A DNA stretch of 64,000 nt, taken from NCBI GenBank assembly GCA_946807835.1, contig OX327695.1:24162501-24226500 (forward strand), read 5' to 3'. A model generated the notes under the pieces. That model searched no databases, had not been told where the DNA came from, and saw nothing but the letters and a program-made list of their open reading frames with translations. Below are positions 48,694 through 60,294 of the stretch, one piece after another (the stretch's first letter is position 1; each line of letters begins with the position of its first letter). The stretch is from Ailanthus altissimus. Taxonomy: Eukaryota > Streptophyta > Magnoliopsida > Sapindales > Simaroubaceae. Both the position numbers and the translations under genes were made by a program.

Positions 48694-50718
48694 TGTTAGG
48701 GTCGGTGCTTACATGTCATCCTTGAATATACATATACTTGTGTATTTATACAAGTGTATATTCCTAGTAAATAGCTAATACCCATTTATATGATATTATG
48801 CATGTAACATTATAGACATTGTAGATCTGAAGGAGTTCAAATCAGATCTAAAGGTGTTTAGATAAGGGCTCATAATTATCCACGCTGAGAGATATAATTC
48901 CTAAATGTTAGCACAACTAAATGTTAGTTAGTTATAATACTCAGCAGATCCAAGAGTTGGAGTCTTATCTGTAATGGGACATAGACCTGGGAATATACTA
49001 GTAACGGCATAGTTGCAAGAGTTGCAATCGGGTGCCAGAAAATGCATATTACGCAAGTATGTTCTCAAATAATTATCCCTGATCTATTTCTGTCGATGTG
49101 GGTCTGTCGGTGGATATCTTTATATATATAGATCAGCATATGTCGTACCTATAGGGCATAGATGGTCGTTCCTAGTCGACTGTGAGCTTGGAGCTCGTAT
49201 TGACATATGGGTATCCAATTAGGATTGGATATGAGACAGGCTTACGAGGGCCTCTGATAGACACCTAATGTAAGCCGTCAACGGAGGGTCCTCTCGAGTT
49301 GAGTAGTATACGTGGTCCTTTGACCTGAGTGCCACAGTGGGCTTGTAAGTGATGTACCATACTTTGGTTCCACACATGTCACAGACCTTTTATGGTGTGA
49401 CCATTCTGTGTCGCTGGGTATGGTCCGATACTTATGGAGTCTGGTGCGTACAGATATAGGATCCGTCAACTCCTATATGGAGTTTGATATCCAGATGTTT
49501 CGAGACTGTATCTAGAAAGTCTTGTGGCCACAAGCAATCATCCCGGGAAAGAGTTCCGCCAGGGTCGAATAATATGAAAAATGAGTTTGCGCATATTGTT
49601 CATTGAGATACAAGTCTAGAGATAAGACATGGATGAACACAAGGGGATTTAACGGTGACAATTTATATCCTTGCACATTCAAGATATTATGACGGAAGAA
49701 CTATACGTATATGTTGTCACCTCAACTTACATGGTTCAATGCGCTGATTTGTATATCCGTGACGTGTGTGTGGGGTATTGCTCACGAACTCATAGAATAG
49801 TTCCATTTGACGAATCGAGCATAAGACCTAGGGAGTCCCGCGATGAGGAGTGTACTCGTTGTGCACTGAGGCAACGTGCCAGATTAAATTATTTAATCCA
49901 ATAATATTCAGCATTACCACGGGAATACGTGCGTGTCTGTATTTAAGTGTTAAATATAACAATTAGTTAATAATTATTATTTACTAATTGTATTATAACA
50001 CATGGCGCATTGTGAACCCTCTGTTGAGTTTACCCAAGAGTGGAATTTGGTGGGACCCACTACGGGATAAACTTGATAACTATTCATGAGAGGCAAAATA
50101 GTTATTTCTCATTTAATTATTTAATTGTTAAATAATCAAATATCTCTCTTTTTATATTATATATTTTATTATATTATTTACATATATATATATATAAAGA
50201 AAGAAAGATGGAGAGATGAGATTTGGCAAATTTTGGCCGAGTGAAGAAAAGAGAAAGAAATAGAGAGAAAGAGAAAGAAGAAGAAGAGAAAAAGAAAAAG
50301 AAAAAGAATTGGAAAAAATGAAATTGTTTCATTTTTCTTTATGCTTCTAATTGAAGCAATGCTGGATTGCTTCAAACTCTCCATATCTTATCCTTTTGGA
50401 GAAAAGGATATAAACACACTCCTGGCCATTTTGGAGATTAAAAATTAATCTCAGACTGAATATGGAGCTGCTGTTCTAGCTTACCAAGCCCACCGTGTTG
50501 GTGACTAGAACTGCATACGAGTTGGTGTCTATGCAGACTCAAGAAAAAACACGTGTATAACGTTACATGTTATGGTGATTTCTCTAGCTTATAATATATT
50601 AATGTGATTAATATATTTATTTATTATATTTATTACAAATTTTATATATTTCCGCTGCATTAGGTAATAGACATTATTGCACATGCATACACCCACATGT
50701 GCCTTAGATTCGCCGATA
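48694..50718 (+). mobile_element. 2.0-kb solo-LTR-like element, plus orientation, inside Gypsy integrase
   Basis: Starts TGTTAGGGTCGGTGC and ends near GTGCCTTAGATTCGCCGATA, with imperfect 5-bp duplications AAATG (48689-48693) and AAATA (50719-50723). The integrase reading continues across when it is removed. It belongs to the same family as 34464-36638 but in opposite orientation. A CT/GA-rich leader-like zone (50205-50310, GAAAGAGAAAGAAGAAGAAG) and TTTCCGCTGCATTAGG near 50650 are shared family features. No coding region of a retroelement was found. Confidence 0.7.
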
Positions 50719-50723
50719 AAATA

Positions 50724-52660
50724 TCCCCTACATGCTTCAGAATGATAAAATTTAATAACTTTACTTCATTATTGGGTATACATTTTTAAAATATTTGGTC
50801 ACGGCAATATTTGAAGAGATAAGGATCATCCCAATAAAACTTTCTTACCTCAGTTAAAAATTTCTTTTTGTCTTGAGCATTCCATTGAGGTGGCATTTCT
50901 CATGTTACAAGAAAATTAACAATATTAGCATACCAATGCATTGTAACAGTAGAAAATAAAAATTCATCAAAAAAAGAATCATTAATAGGTGTTATTTTTG
51001 TTGATGAATCTGGTGTGAGTCTTGATAAGTGATTTGCAACAACATTCTCAGCTCCCTTCTTATCTTTGATAGTGATAATAAATTCTTGAAGTAATAGAAT
51101 CTATCGAATCAGTCTTAATTTTGCATCTTATTTTGACATTAAGTACCATACAACAGCATGACTAGTAAACACAACAGTTAAAGAACCAATTAAGTAAGAA
51201 CGAAATTTGTCTAATGCAAATATTACAACAAGTAGTTCTTTTTCAGTTGTTGTTTAATTCATTTGTGCACTGTTTATAGTTTTACTTGCATAATAAATTA
51301 CATAAGATTTACCTTTCTTTCTTTGTCCTAATATAGCACTAACAGCGTAGTCACTAGCATCACACATAAGCTTAAAAGGTAAAGACCAGTTAAAAGATTG
51401 TATGATAGAAGCAGATGTTAAGAGGCCAATTAATTTTTCAAACAAATTTTGACACTCTTGAGTCCACTCAAATGATACATCTTTTGCTAAGAAATTACAA
51501 AGAGGTTTAGATATAGCACTAAATTTTTTGATGAACTTCCTATAAAATCCAGCATGTCCTAAAAAGGAACAGACTTCTCTGACTGATTTTGGTGGAGGCA
51601 AATGTGTAATGAGTTTGACTTTTGCCTTATCCACTTCAATTCCTTTAAAAGACACTACATGTCCCAAAATAATTCCAGAATTAACCATGTAATGACATTT
51701 TTTCCAATTCAACACAAGACTCTTTTCTTCACATCTTTTTAAGACCTTTTCAAAGTTTTCAAGATAATTATTAAAAGAATTTCCAAACACAGTTAAATTA
51801 TCCATGAAAAACTTCTAAATAATGCTTAACCATGTCACTAAAAATGCTTAACATACATCTCTGAAATGTTACTGGGGCATTACAAACTCCAAAGGGCATT
51901 TTTTAAAAGTAAAGGTCTCAAAAGGGCATGTGAATGTAGTCTTTTCTTGGTCCTCTAGTGCTATAAAAATTTAATAATAGCCAGAATAACCATCTAGAAA
52001 GCAATAATATAGATGTCTTGCTACTCTTTCTACAATTTGATCAATAAATGGTAAAGAAAAATGGTATTTTCTAGTGGCCGAGTTCAACTTCCTATAATTT
52101 ATGCACATCCTCTAATTAGATGAGACTCGAGTTGGTATTAACTCACCTTTGCCATTTTCAATGACTGTGACTCCAGATTTTTTTGGTACTACCTGAGTAG
52201 GACTTACCCACTTACTATCTGAGATAGGATATATGATTTCTACTTCAAGTAATTTGAGAACTTCAGCTCTCACTACCTATTTCATATTTGGATTTAATCT
52301 CCTTTGAGGTTGTTGGGAAGTTTTGTCATTATCCTCTAGGTGTATTCTATGTGTGCAAATCAAACGATTAATATCGTTTATGTCTTTTAAAGTTCACCCA
52401 ATTGCATTTTTATGCATTTTCAATAATTTAATCAACTTACCTTCTTATTCGCTTGTGAGTGTAGAAGAGATTACCATCGAGAAAGTTTGTTTCTCTCTAA
52501 GAAATGCACATTTCAGTTCTTCAGGCAGAGGTTGTAACTCCAACTTTGAAATTTCTTTCTGTTTATCCTCATTTTCTCATAATTCTTCAAACTTTGGTTT
52601 CCATCCTTTATTTTCAATCACCTGTGCACAGTTAAGTAAAGAATATATGTAAGAGATTTT
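50724..52660 (-). pseudogene. Gypsy reverse transcriptase and RNase H, degraded
   Basis: RT starts around 52300 with LKLLEVEIIYPISDSKWVSP, then CINYRKLNSATRKYHFSLPF and the fingers/palm. The catalytic YxDD-type box reads FMDNLTVFG, with the second Asp changed to Asn. The thumb/connection has VLNWKKCHYMVNSGIILGHV and FLGHAGFYRKFIKKFSAISK. RNase H has LMCDASDYAVSAILGQR; later FTSHAVVWYL replaces the usual TDHAALRYL, and DKKGAENVVANHLSRL follows. Multiple stops and at least one frameshift exist, with an intact stretch at 51805-51254. The element cannot make an active polymerase. Confidence 0.85.
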
Positions 52661-52732
52661 AGGATCTAATTGTATATTTAACTCAAATGAATTTATTAAA
52701 CACATTTCTAAAGGATCGGTAGAACTCCATTT

Positions 52733-53317
52733 CTAAATATGATCCTCCACAATAGTTTCAATCATGTCAGTTTCTTCACTTTTATCTTTCCCCTCATGTA
52801 GTTGCTTACACATATTGAAAATATTGAGCTTAAGTGTCATGTTTCCAAATGAAAGCTTCATTACTCCATTTCTACAATTAATCAAAGCGTTAGGAGTTGC
52901 TAAAAATGGACGACCCAAAATAATAGGTATCAGATTACATCCTTTAACAAGTTCTGTGTCCAAGACAATAAAATCCATATGATATATGAATTTATCAACT
53001 TGAACTAAAATATATTTCACTGTCCTTCTTGGTACTTTTATTGATCTATCGGCAAGTAAAAGAGTTACAGAAGTTGATTTTAACTTATCAAGATTGAGCT
53101 GCTGATAAACTGAATATGGCAGTAAATGTACACTATCACCAAGATCAAGTAAGACATGTTCAATTTTATGACTTACAATAATATATGAAATTGTAGGACA
53201 ACCAGGGTCTTTATATTTCAAAGCATTATTGTTCTGAAGAATAACACTTACTTGTTCAGCTAAAAATGTTTTCTTTTTCACATTCAATTTTTTTTTTACT
53301 ATGTATAAATCCTTCAA
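52733..53317 (-). pseudogene. Gypsy aspartic protease region, largely open
   Basis: A 194-codon frame with DPGCPTISYIIVSHKIEHVL, the active-site region LLDLGDSVHLLPYSVYQQL (usual plant form LDLGASVNLLP), then LADRSIKVPRRTVKYILVQV, FIVLDTELV, PIILGRPFLATPNALINCRN and MKLSFGNMTLKLNIFN. The order and spacing match Gypsy proteases of the DLGAS type. The Ala to Asp change beside the catalytic Asp is unusual. The frame is separated from Gag by stops. Confidence 0.8.
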
Positions 53318-53729
53318 AAATTTTGCATAAGAGGGAACCTATTTAATAGCATCGAGTAAAGGAATATTAACTTTTACCTGTTTGAAGATTTTAAAATTTT
53401 CAAGATTGTGATTCATCTTCTTAGCATTATATAATGCATGAGAAAATAGGGGTGGAGGTGAGGTTTTGGTATTTTTTTCATTAGGTGTAGGTTCAACGCT
53501 TTCTTTACCTTAGAGATTAATTTATCATTCTCATGAGGTTCAGGAATGTCTTTTTCAACAATTTTACTATTCTGAAGAGTGATAACCGTTCTAACTTGAT
53601 CCATGTGTTGGCTTTCTGAACTACATGCATTTGAGTTATGTTATCCTTTGGGGTTTGGTTGTGGTTGAGAAGGAAATTTTCATTTCTCATGAATGTTAAG
53701 TGCGGATGCAAATTTAGTAAGAGTATCTT

Positions 53730-55094
53730 TCAAATCAGTAAATGTTTGAACATTTTGAGAATTAATAGACTCTTACTTTTTAATGAGTGCATGCAAAGTT
53801 TCTTCAAGATTTTTTTATGAGGTAAAACATATGGTGCATAACTTTGGTGGTTTTGAAAATTTTGGTGTGGTTGGAAAGGTAGTTGTGAAGTCTGTGCTTG
53901 AGTGTCATTCCTCAAACTAACATTTGGGTGATTTCTCCATCCAAGATTGTAGTTTTGTGAATATGGGTTATTATTTAACCGCTTGAATGTGTTTAGAACA
54001 TTGGCTTGTTCATGGAGACATTCCCTAAATACAGGCAAAGTTGGGCAATCATTGGTAGAGTGATCATGGGTTTCATAAATGTGACATACAATTTCTTGAA
54101 CAGATTTTATTTGACCACTATTTTTCATTTCTAAGGTTTCGACTTTTCTAGCTAGGGATGCTAATTTGGCTTGAAGGTCATGGTATTTCCTAAGATGATA
54201 AATATCCCTACTAGATGTAGTGGTTTGAGTTTTTCTAGGTGCCTCATAGGTACCAGCAGTGTGCTAATTGTGAGCATTTTCTGCTAGTAAGTCTAGATAG
54301 TTCATTGCCTCTTCTGGGTCTTTGTCCTCAAATGTTCCATTACATATCATTTCTACCATGTGCCTAACTTGGGGTGTTAAGCTCTCATAGAAATTTGAGA
54401 CTAGTCTCTATATTTCAAAGCCATGCTGGGGATAGGTATTAAGTAATTCTTTATACCTTTTCCAACATTGGTAAAGGGTCTCTCATAGTTTTTAGGAAAA
54501 ATTGATAATTTGTCTTTTGAAAGAATTTGTTCTATGAGAAGGAATTTTTTTTTTTAGCAATTATTGTTGCATCTCATTCCATAAAGAAATGGATCATGGC
54601 CTAAGGTTTTGTAGCCATGTTTTAACTTTATCTTTTAAAGAAAAAGGAAAAAGTTTAAGTCGAATTGTGTTTATGCTACAATTTTGGTCATTATACGTGC
54701 TACACACTTCTTTAAATTCTCTTAGATGCAGATAAGGGTTCTCTGCATCTAAGCCATGAAAAGTGGGTAAAAGTTGGATAATGTGTGGCTTAAAATTAAA
54801 ATGTGTTGCATCCAGAGAAAAAATTAAGCAAAATGGTACACCGATTCGTGTAGGGTTCATGTAATCTCTAAGTATCCTAGGTCGGTTATGGTTGTCCCCT
54901 GGGTCTATGAGTCCCTCAATTTGATTTTCGATCATAGTGTTAATCGGAGAAGAATAAAAAGATGAAGAAGAATCCAACAAATTATTAAAGGAAGTTTTGA
55001 AATTATCTTTTACCAAACGATGAGAATTAGGATCTTGAAAACAACTGCTCATATAAAGAAATAAAATAAAATATAATAACAATAAATAATACAA
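53730..55094 (-). pseudogene. Gypsy Gag, degraded
   Basis: The N-terminal frame (55094-54594) carries PRILRDYMNPTRIGVP, HIIQLLPTFHGLDAENPYLH and LREFKEVCSTYNDQN, ending FSLKDKVKTWLQNLRP; this is the retrotransposon Gag core. A broken middle follows with QHGFEI, VRHMVEMICNGTFEDKDPEE and AMNYLDLLAENAHN. The C-terminal frame (54128-53730) has CHIYETHDHSTNDCPTLPVF, a zinc knuckle whose second Cys is Tyr, then NLGWRNHPNVSL and a Gln/Pro-rich end. Confidence 0.85.
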
Positions 55095-55470
55095 ATAAAA
55101 TATTAAACACAGGTAAATAAAATAGGCAAAATTAAAATTAAAATAAAATAAAAATAAATAATTAGAAGTAGATTAGTAATGTTAGATTACTCAATATTAT
55201 ATTATATAATAAAAAGTTAACAAGTAAAGAGTAAAAAGCTTAGCCTTCCATGAAAATAAAATGCGAATAATAAATACAGTAAAGCAAATTAAGAGACTTA
55301 ACCTTACATAAAAATAAAAAGTGAATAATAAATAAAGTATAGCAAGTTAGGAGGATTAGACTTCCATAAAAATAAAAAGTGAATAATAAATAAAATAAAG
55401 TAAGTTAGGAGGCTTAACCTTACATGAAAATAAAATAATCAAACAAACAAAAAAAATGTTAATTTCACCT

Positions 55471-55487
55471 CTCCAGTAACAGTGCCA
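55471..55487 (-). other. primer binding site of the Gypsy element (tRNA-Asp-like)
   Basis: Read on minus, TGGCACTGTTACTGGAG follows the 5' LTR after a short AGTTTT spacer. Intact relatives have TGGCGCCGTTGCCGGGG, complementary to the 3' end of tRNA-Asp; this copy differs by a few CpG-type transitions. Confidence 0.6.
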
Positions 55488-55493
55488 AAAACT

Positions 55494-56910
55494 TGACACG
55501 TCCAGAATATAGAAATTTATTCTCAAGTGCAGAATTGTTGAAGTAATAAATAACCCGATAAGAACGGGGTCAATCCACAGGAATGTAGAATTAAAATTAT
55601 AAACTATAAATACTTTAAAGGCAATTAATGCAGTATAAGATGTTTGCAAATATTAATTAACCAAGTCAAATAAAATTTAAAATTAAGGGGATCCACTCTT
55701 GGTATAAGAAATAAGAATATATTTAACTCTTTTTATAACTCAATTGAAATCTCACACAAAGGAGGTTCCAACCGGAAGATATAACAATTAAAATTCATTA
55801 CCATTTATATATTAACTAGTATTTATTTATTTCAATTATTATACATTAAATCTTATAAATGGTTCAAGTATTTATTATGTCAATCTTTATATTTGTCTAC
55901 AATAAATCAAGACTCTCACTTTACAAGAAATGGTATATACACAAAATCTTGTAAATGTTTTCAAGAATTCATTGTACCAAGTATAAAAATTATCTATAAT
56001 AAATCAAGAGGCACCACTTTAGAAGAAAGTGTATTAACATTACAAACAAAATAAATACATCATATATAAATTTGTATAACTTAAGAATGAAGCATTAAAT
56101 TTATGAATAAGAGTTAAGCATATCTTATTACCTTACCAAGAGTTTCACCATTTCACCTTAGTATAAAAAAAATTACTTTGACATAATAAAACTAAAAAAA
56201 AAGAAAAGAAATGGAAGAATAGATAACATGATTTTATAATAGTAAACAAGATAAATAATATTACAAAGAGATAATACAAAAGACAAGTGTTTTGAACTAA
56301 AATATAGCTCTTTAATTACATGTTTTGAAAATAAACATGCTACTTATTTATAGAAAAATATGAATAAACTGAGACAAATAAAGAGGGAACCACTTGGATG
56401 ATAAAAGTCAAGACTGGTGGCAAATAATTTACATTAATTATCATTAATGCACCCACTTACTTATCCAATTTGGAATTGATGTGGTCCGAATAGTTGTTAC
56501 TCAAAACATCAAAGTTATAGATTTATCTTTCCAAATTAAGTTGTCTCATACATATCAAATACGTATTTCTATAGTTATGGGCCAAATACTGATGATTGTT
56601 CGGATTTGGCCTGTATGGCAAATCAGTTCTGTTTTAGGCTATTTTCACATTTTAAACGCTCGAATTTCGAATACCTTGTAAAATAAAATATGTTAGCCCA
56701 TTGAGTCAGCTCCTCATAGGATCAAGAATTACTCTAATTTAATTCCTAGGTAGAAAGTTATGTCTATTTTACCATACCTACCATAAAATAGTTAAAAGCT
56801 AATTAGATACAATACTATAAATATACTTAAGTTAAGGGGGTTAAAGACACTAGTAATACAAAATAATGATATAAAACACTTATTAAATATGTAATTTCAA
56901 GTGTTCATCA
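55494..56910 (-). repeat. 5' LTR of the Gypsy element
   Basis: 1417 bp, plus-strand reading TGACACGTCCAGAAT to AAGTGTTCATCA. Homologous along its length to 41504-44507 once that copy's insertion is removed. Confidence 0.85.
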
Positions 56911-57055
56911 GCTGCATAGTGGTTGTGGCCTCTACCCTCATGGCCACCCTCATGGTTCTTTGATCTTCATCCGAAACTTATTTGAAAACTTTAACCGAAA
57001 GGGTTATATAGTGGTCATGGCCTCTAGCCTACTAGTTCTTACATTGGTCTTTTTT
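56911..57055 (+). repeat. internal minisatellite of the outer element, third block
   Basis: Continues the ~80-bp unit cut at 41503: GCATAGTGGTTGTGGCCTCT and ACCCTCATGG, with a short internal duplication of CCCTCATGG, then AAAACTTTAACCGAAAGGGT and CATGGCCTCTAGCC. Confidence 0.65.
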
Positions 57056-57518
57056 TGGCGAACATTGATATTGTGATATTGAAGGCTTTGAAATAAGTGA
57101 TAACTGTTAGATGCATTGAATAGGAAAATTCAAGCACTTATAAGTGCCCATTATCCCAATAAATATAAATAAGTGAGAGCAAAGATGAAGTTAAAATTTT
57201 TTAGGATTTTTAAATGGTTCATCACTGTATGCTTGGGCTCATATATCTATTTTAATGCTTTTGAGTACTTTCTAACGACCTTGTTTGGGCTAAGGACTTT
57301 TTTGGGCATTTGTTGTCGTCCTTCTTCTTTTTTTCCCCAATCTTTGCATGCTTGGGTAGCTAGTTATATGCAACTACATTAGTCACGATCAAATTCTTGA
57401 CTGACTTTTGATTTTGCTTATTGTTGCAGGCGATCGTGATCTTTGCGGCCATCTTATTTGTTTTAATTAGAGATCTTTGATGTTTTTTTGTTTGTTTTTC
57501 TATAAATGGTGTCAAACT
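57056..57518 (+). other. 3' internal region of the outer element
   Basis: Non-coding stretch leading to the outer 3' LTR, with GGAAAATTCAAGCACTTATA and AGTGCCCATTATCCCAATA. Short frames here are not conserved. The polypurine tract is not clear. Confidence 0.4.
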
Positions 57519-58680
57519 ATTGACCTCGAATTTTAAATTATTTTAAGTTAATTAGTTGAATTTATTGGTCTTAGGAAAATAGTAATTAAGCCTTTTGAAG
57601 AACTAGGCTAAGATGACCCATTAGCAGTGTATATGACCTTAGTGTAAGTTTAGGTTAATCAAGAACAATCTATCAATCAAACAATCAATCACAAGTAGAA
57701 ATAGGACTATAGCTGTTTAGCTTAATGCAAGGTCATATCCATTTCATTGAGCTTATTAAGCTTACACATATGACACTACTAAATAATATTTTGTAAAAAT
57801 AATTATAATAAGGCAAAGCCTTTACAACACCTATAAAACTAGAAATATAGTTCTTTAAAGTCTTAGAGGTTGTGATTAGGATGAAGGATGCAATAGTCTA
57901 AAAAGACTGTGATGGAGCCAGTGAAGCCATAATCTACTTAAAGGGAAATTAATCTTCTTTAAGGGAAGAAGAAGTCGAAGAAGAAACCCCCTCTCAATTA
58001 TCTAGAAGAAGGCTCATTTCAATGTTTAACCTCTCTTTTTACATGCATTGTTATACTTGGTTATAAACTCTAAGAATAAAGGAATACATAGAATTGATAA
58101 ATAAAATTTTAAATATTTTGTTGAAATTATTTGTTTGATAATTTTTTGAAAAGCTAATCATAGCTTCTTCTCGCCATCAGAATAATAGAGCCGTTATGCT
58201 CATTAATAAACATGTTGAAGAGATGAAATAAAATTAAGGTATGTCTTTTTTATTAGAGGTTAAATTGACAAGGGCAAGCTCTACTTTCCTATTTAGAAAA
58301 TATTTCGAGATTGTAAGATTAGAATTTGTATCAAGAATTTTAGGATTTTGAGACTCTCAGGGATAAGGGTGGTTTTAGTCTCCAAGTCAGTTTGTATCAA
58401 TCTTTGGAAGAGTTTAGTAGTCAGCCCTTAGAGGCCTTGAGTGGTTAATCTTGGGATTATGTAATTGGCTCGACTAATACTAATTGTTGAGGATGCTTGT
58501 TGATGTTTTGGACTTTTTTTTATTTGTCAAGTATTCTCTTCGATGATGAGCCAAAACCTGAAGTGTGTATATAATAAGCTTTGCTATAGGTTTCAAATGA
58601 AGCGTTCTTGAAAAGTTTGAACTCAGAGCTTGTAGACCGCTTTGAGCTTTTTAAGAAATTGAATGAGTTGAAATTAAAAA
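57519..58680 (+). repeat. 3' LTR of the outer element, truncated
   Basis: Starts near TATTGACCTCGAATTTTAAA and follows the 5' LTR closely in order (GAAGAACTAGGCTAAGATGA; GTTAATCAAGAACAATCTAT; CAGCCCTTAGAGGCCTTGAG), with a ~120-bp extra piece around 58090-58230. Homology stops near 58680, before the TATA region, so the 3' part is lost. Confidence 0.6.
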
Positions 58681-60294
58681 AAATATTTTTTATTGTTTTG
58701 TAAGTTTAACTAGATTTTTACCTACATTACATTTATCAATTTTATAAAAATACTTTTAATACCTTAAATAGAAATTCACTAAAACTTGTCTAAGTTAAGT
58801 ATACTTATAACTCAACCTATAATTATATTGTTGAAAAAAATGCTATTTAAATCACCAATACAAATGAAACTAGAATTCTATAAAATAAATATTTCGGTAT
58901 GCTATTGCATCTCCAAGAAAGGTATAAAAAAAAGATAAAAAAAAAAAAAAAGTGAAATTTTCTTTTATATACAAAGCAAGCTAAACTATACTTGGAACAC
59001 TTAGGAACCTTAGTTTTTATCAAACAAGATAGCAAAATAGACTAGAATCATGTGTAGCTCAACTAAAACAATGAAAACTTATTTTCTTTTTCACAAAATA
59101 AACAAAAAGACAAGAAAGTCCTCATGGTTTTGGAATAAAAACACACTAAACATTAACATAATTTCAATTAAACCGACTGGATTAATTTTGAAATTGACTG
59201 ATTTTTTTAAGCAAACATGTGAAAGTTTGAAATGGCATGCTAATGCTAATATGTTACCAACACTATTCATAGACATGTCGGACATTTCACCCAACATTTG
59301 AATTTCAAACTTTAAAGGGAGTTTCGCAAAATTATATTAATTTGGAATTGTTTAATCAAATAACCATACTTATACATTCAGTGTATATTGTTTGTGCATA
59401 TCACATGCTCTTGTGTGGTATCGCTTTAAACGAGGACATTTATAATTGAATAGTTATTTTATTTATAATTGAATAATTATCTCATTTATAATTTTTTATT
59501 AATATTATATTTATAATTAAAAATCTATCAAAATATATAACAATCATTTTTGTTGTCGTTGAAGAGTAGTTCACAAATTTTAAACTCAATAAAAATCAAA
59601 TCTATTTTATAGAGTAGTTTGTAAGTTTAGACTCAATAAAGATTAAATATATTTCAACTTTATTAAAATTTAAAAAAATTTACTTTTACTTAAATACGAG
59701 AAAAAACTCGAATTTTAACTTTTAAATTAAAGTCAAAACTACTCATTACTCTACTAAAGAGTAATAAATTATTTATTTTTATATTATTTTTCATAAATAA
59801 ACATAAAAACTTAAAAAAGCAAAATTCATAAAGATAAACATCAACTCCAAATTCATTGCTCGAAAGTTTTATAAATGAAAAAAGAAAAATCTTACATCTT
59901 TGTCATCTCTTTCTTCATGTTAATATTTAAACATGTATGATATACTTTGGATTAAATAATTTTTCTTTCTTTTTTCTTAAAAAAAATGTACATGGGTAAG
60001 TAGCATAAAATTATTGAATATTATTTTAAAAAAAAAAAAGTGTGCTTCGTTCTTTGTTAATAATACGAAGGCTAATAAAGTAATTTAGAAGAACCCTATT
60101 ATCACTTTCCTTTTTCCGGTTTTCCCTCTTTGTGCTTTGCTTGCATTTTTCAAAAAGATCTAAACCCCCTTATTAAAAGCTTAGAAATTCGACCGTTGGA
60201 TGCCAAGAATCGCACCCATTACCAACATCAAATTCAAAACCAAACAGAGTAAGCGGAAGGAAATTTGAGCATTACAAACAAACACAAAAAAAAA
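58681..60294. other. AT-rich intergenic region and CDCA7-like gene promoter
   Basis: No gene seen. Short tandem duplications occur at 59444-59500 (TTTATAATTGAATA) and 59568-59660 (a ~50-bp unit with AACTCAATAAA). The final ~200 bp form the promoter and 5' leader of the gene at 60295. Confidence 0.4.
60190..60200 (-). promoter_or_regulatory. MSA-like cell-cycle element
   Basis: On minus, TCCAACGGTCG matches the mitosis-specific activator consensus (T/C)C(T/C)AACGG(T/C)(T/C)A at 10 of 11 positions. It lies about 95 bp upstream of the CDCA7-like start codon. Such elements are read by three-repeat MYB factors in G2/M genes. The match is short and could be chance. Confidence 0.35.

Larger units (their letters stand above)
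41504..56910 (-). mobile_element. Ty3/Gypsy LTR retrotransposon, complete but degenerate, minus strand, TSD GC(C/T)GC
   Basis: Two homologous LTRs (55494-56910 and 41504-44507, the latter carrying an insertion) bound gag, protease, RT/RNase H and integrase in Gypsy order on the minus strand. PBS lies next to the 5' LTR and a purine tract next to the 3' LTR. Flanks are GCCGC (41499-41503) and GCTGC (56911-56915), a 5-bp duplication with one change, and the interrupted minisatellite unit is restored across them. All coding regions have stops, frameshifts and lost catalytic residues. The tRNA-Asp-like PBS and Gag style suggest a non-chromovirus (Athila/Tat side), stated with caution. The LTRs differ at several positions per 100 bp by eye, so the insertion is old. 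Confidence 0.85.
31412..58680 (+). mobile_element. outer LTR-type element with Transposase_28-like gag remnants, interrupted by nested insertions
   Basis: A direct repeat at 31412-~32370 and 57519-58680 (both containing GAACTAGGCTAAGATGAC, then TTAATCAAGAACAATC) brackets decayed gag-like coding pieces and minisatellites. Removing three insertions (34464-36638, 38393-41242, 41504-56910, with their duplications) leaves an element of about 6.8 kb. No RT, integrase or protease belonging to it is seen, so it is probably non-autonomous. Borders are approximate because the 3' copy is truncated and outer target duplications were not found. Confidence 0.65.

Noticed and set aside
55356..55649. 97-codon minus frame over the Gypsy PBS and LTR edge
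   Set aside because: It spans the LTR border and PBS, so it is not a gene.
60265..60294. Upstream non-ATG extension of the CDCA7-like protein (SITNKHKKK)
   Set aside because: It would need a TTG start; the ATG at 60295 is the first and begins the expected N-terminus.
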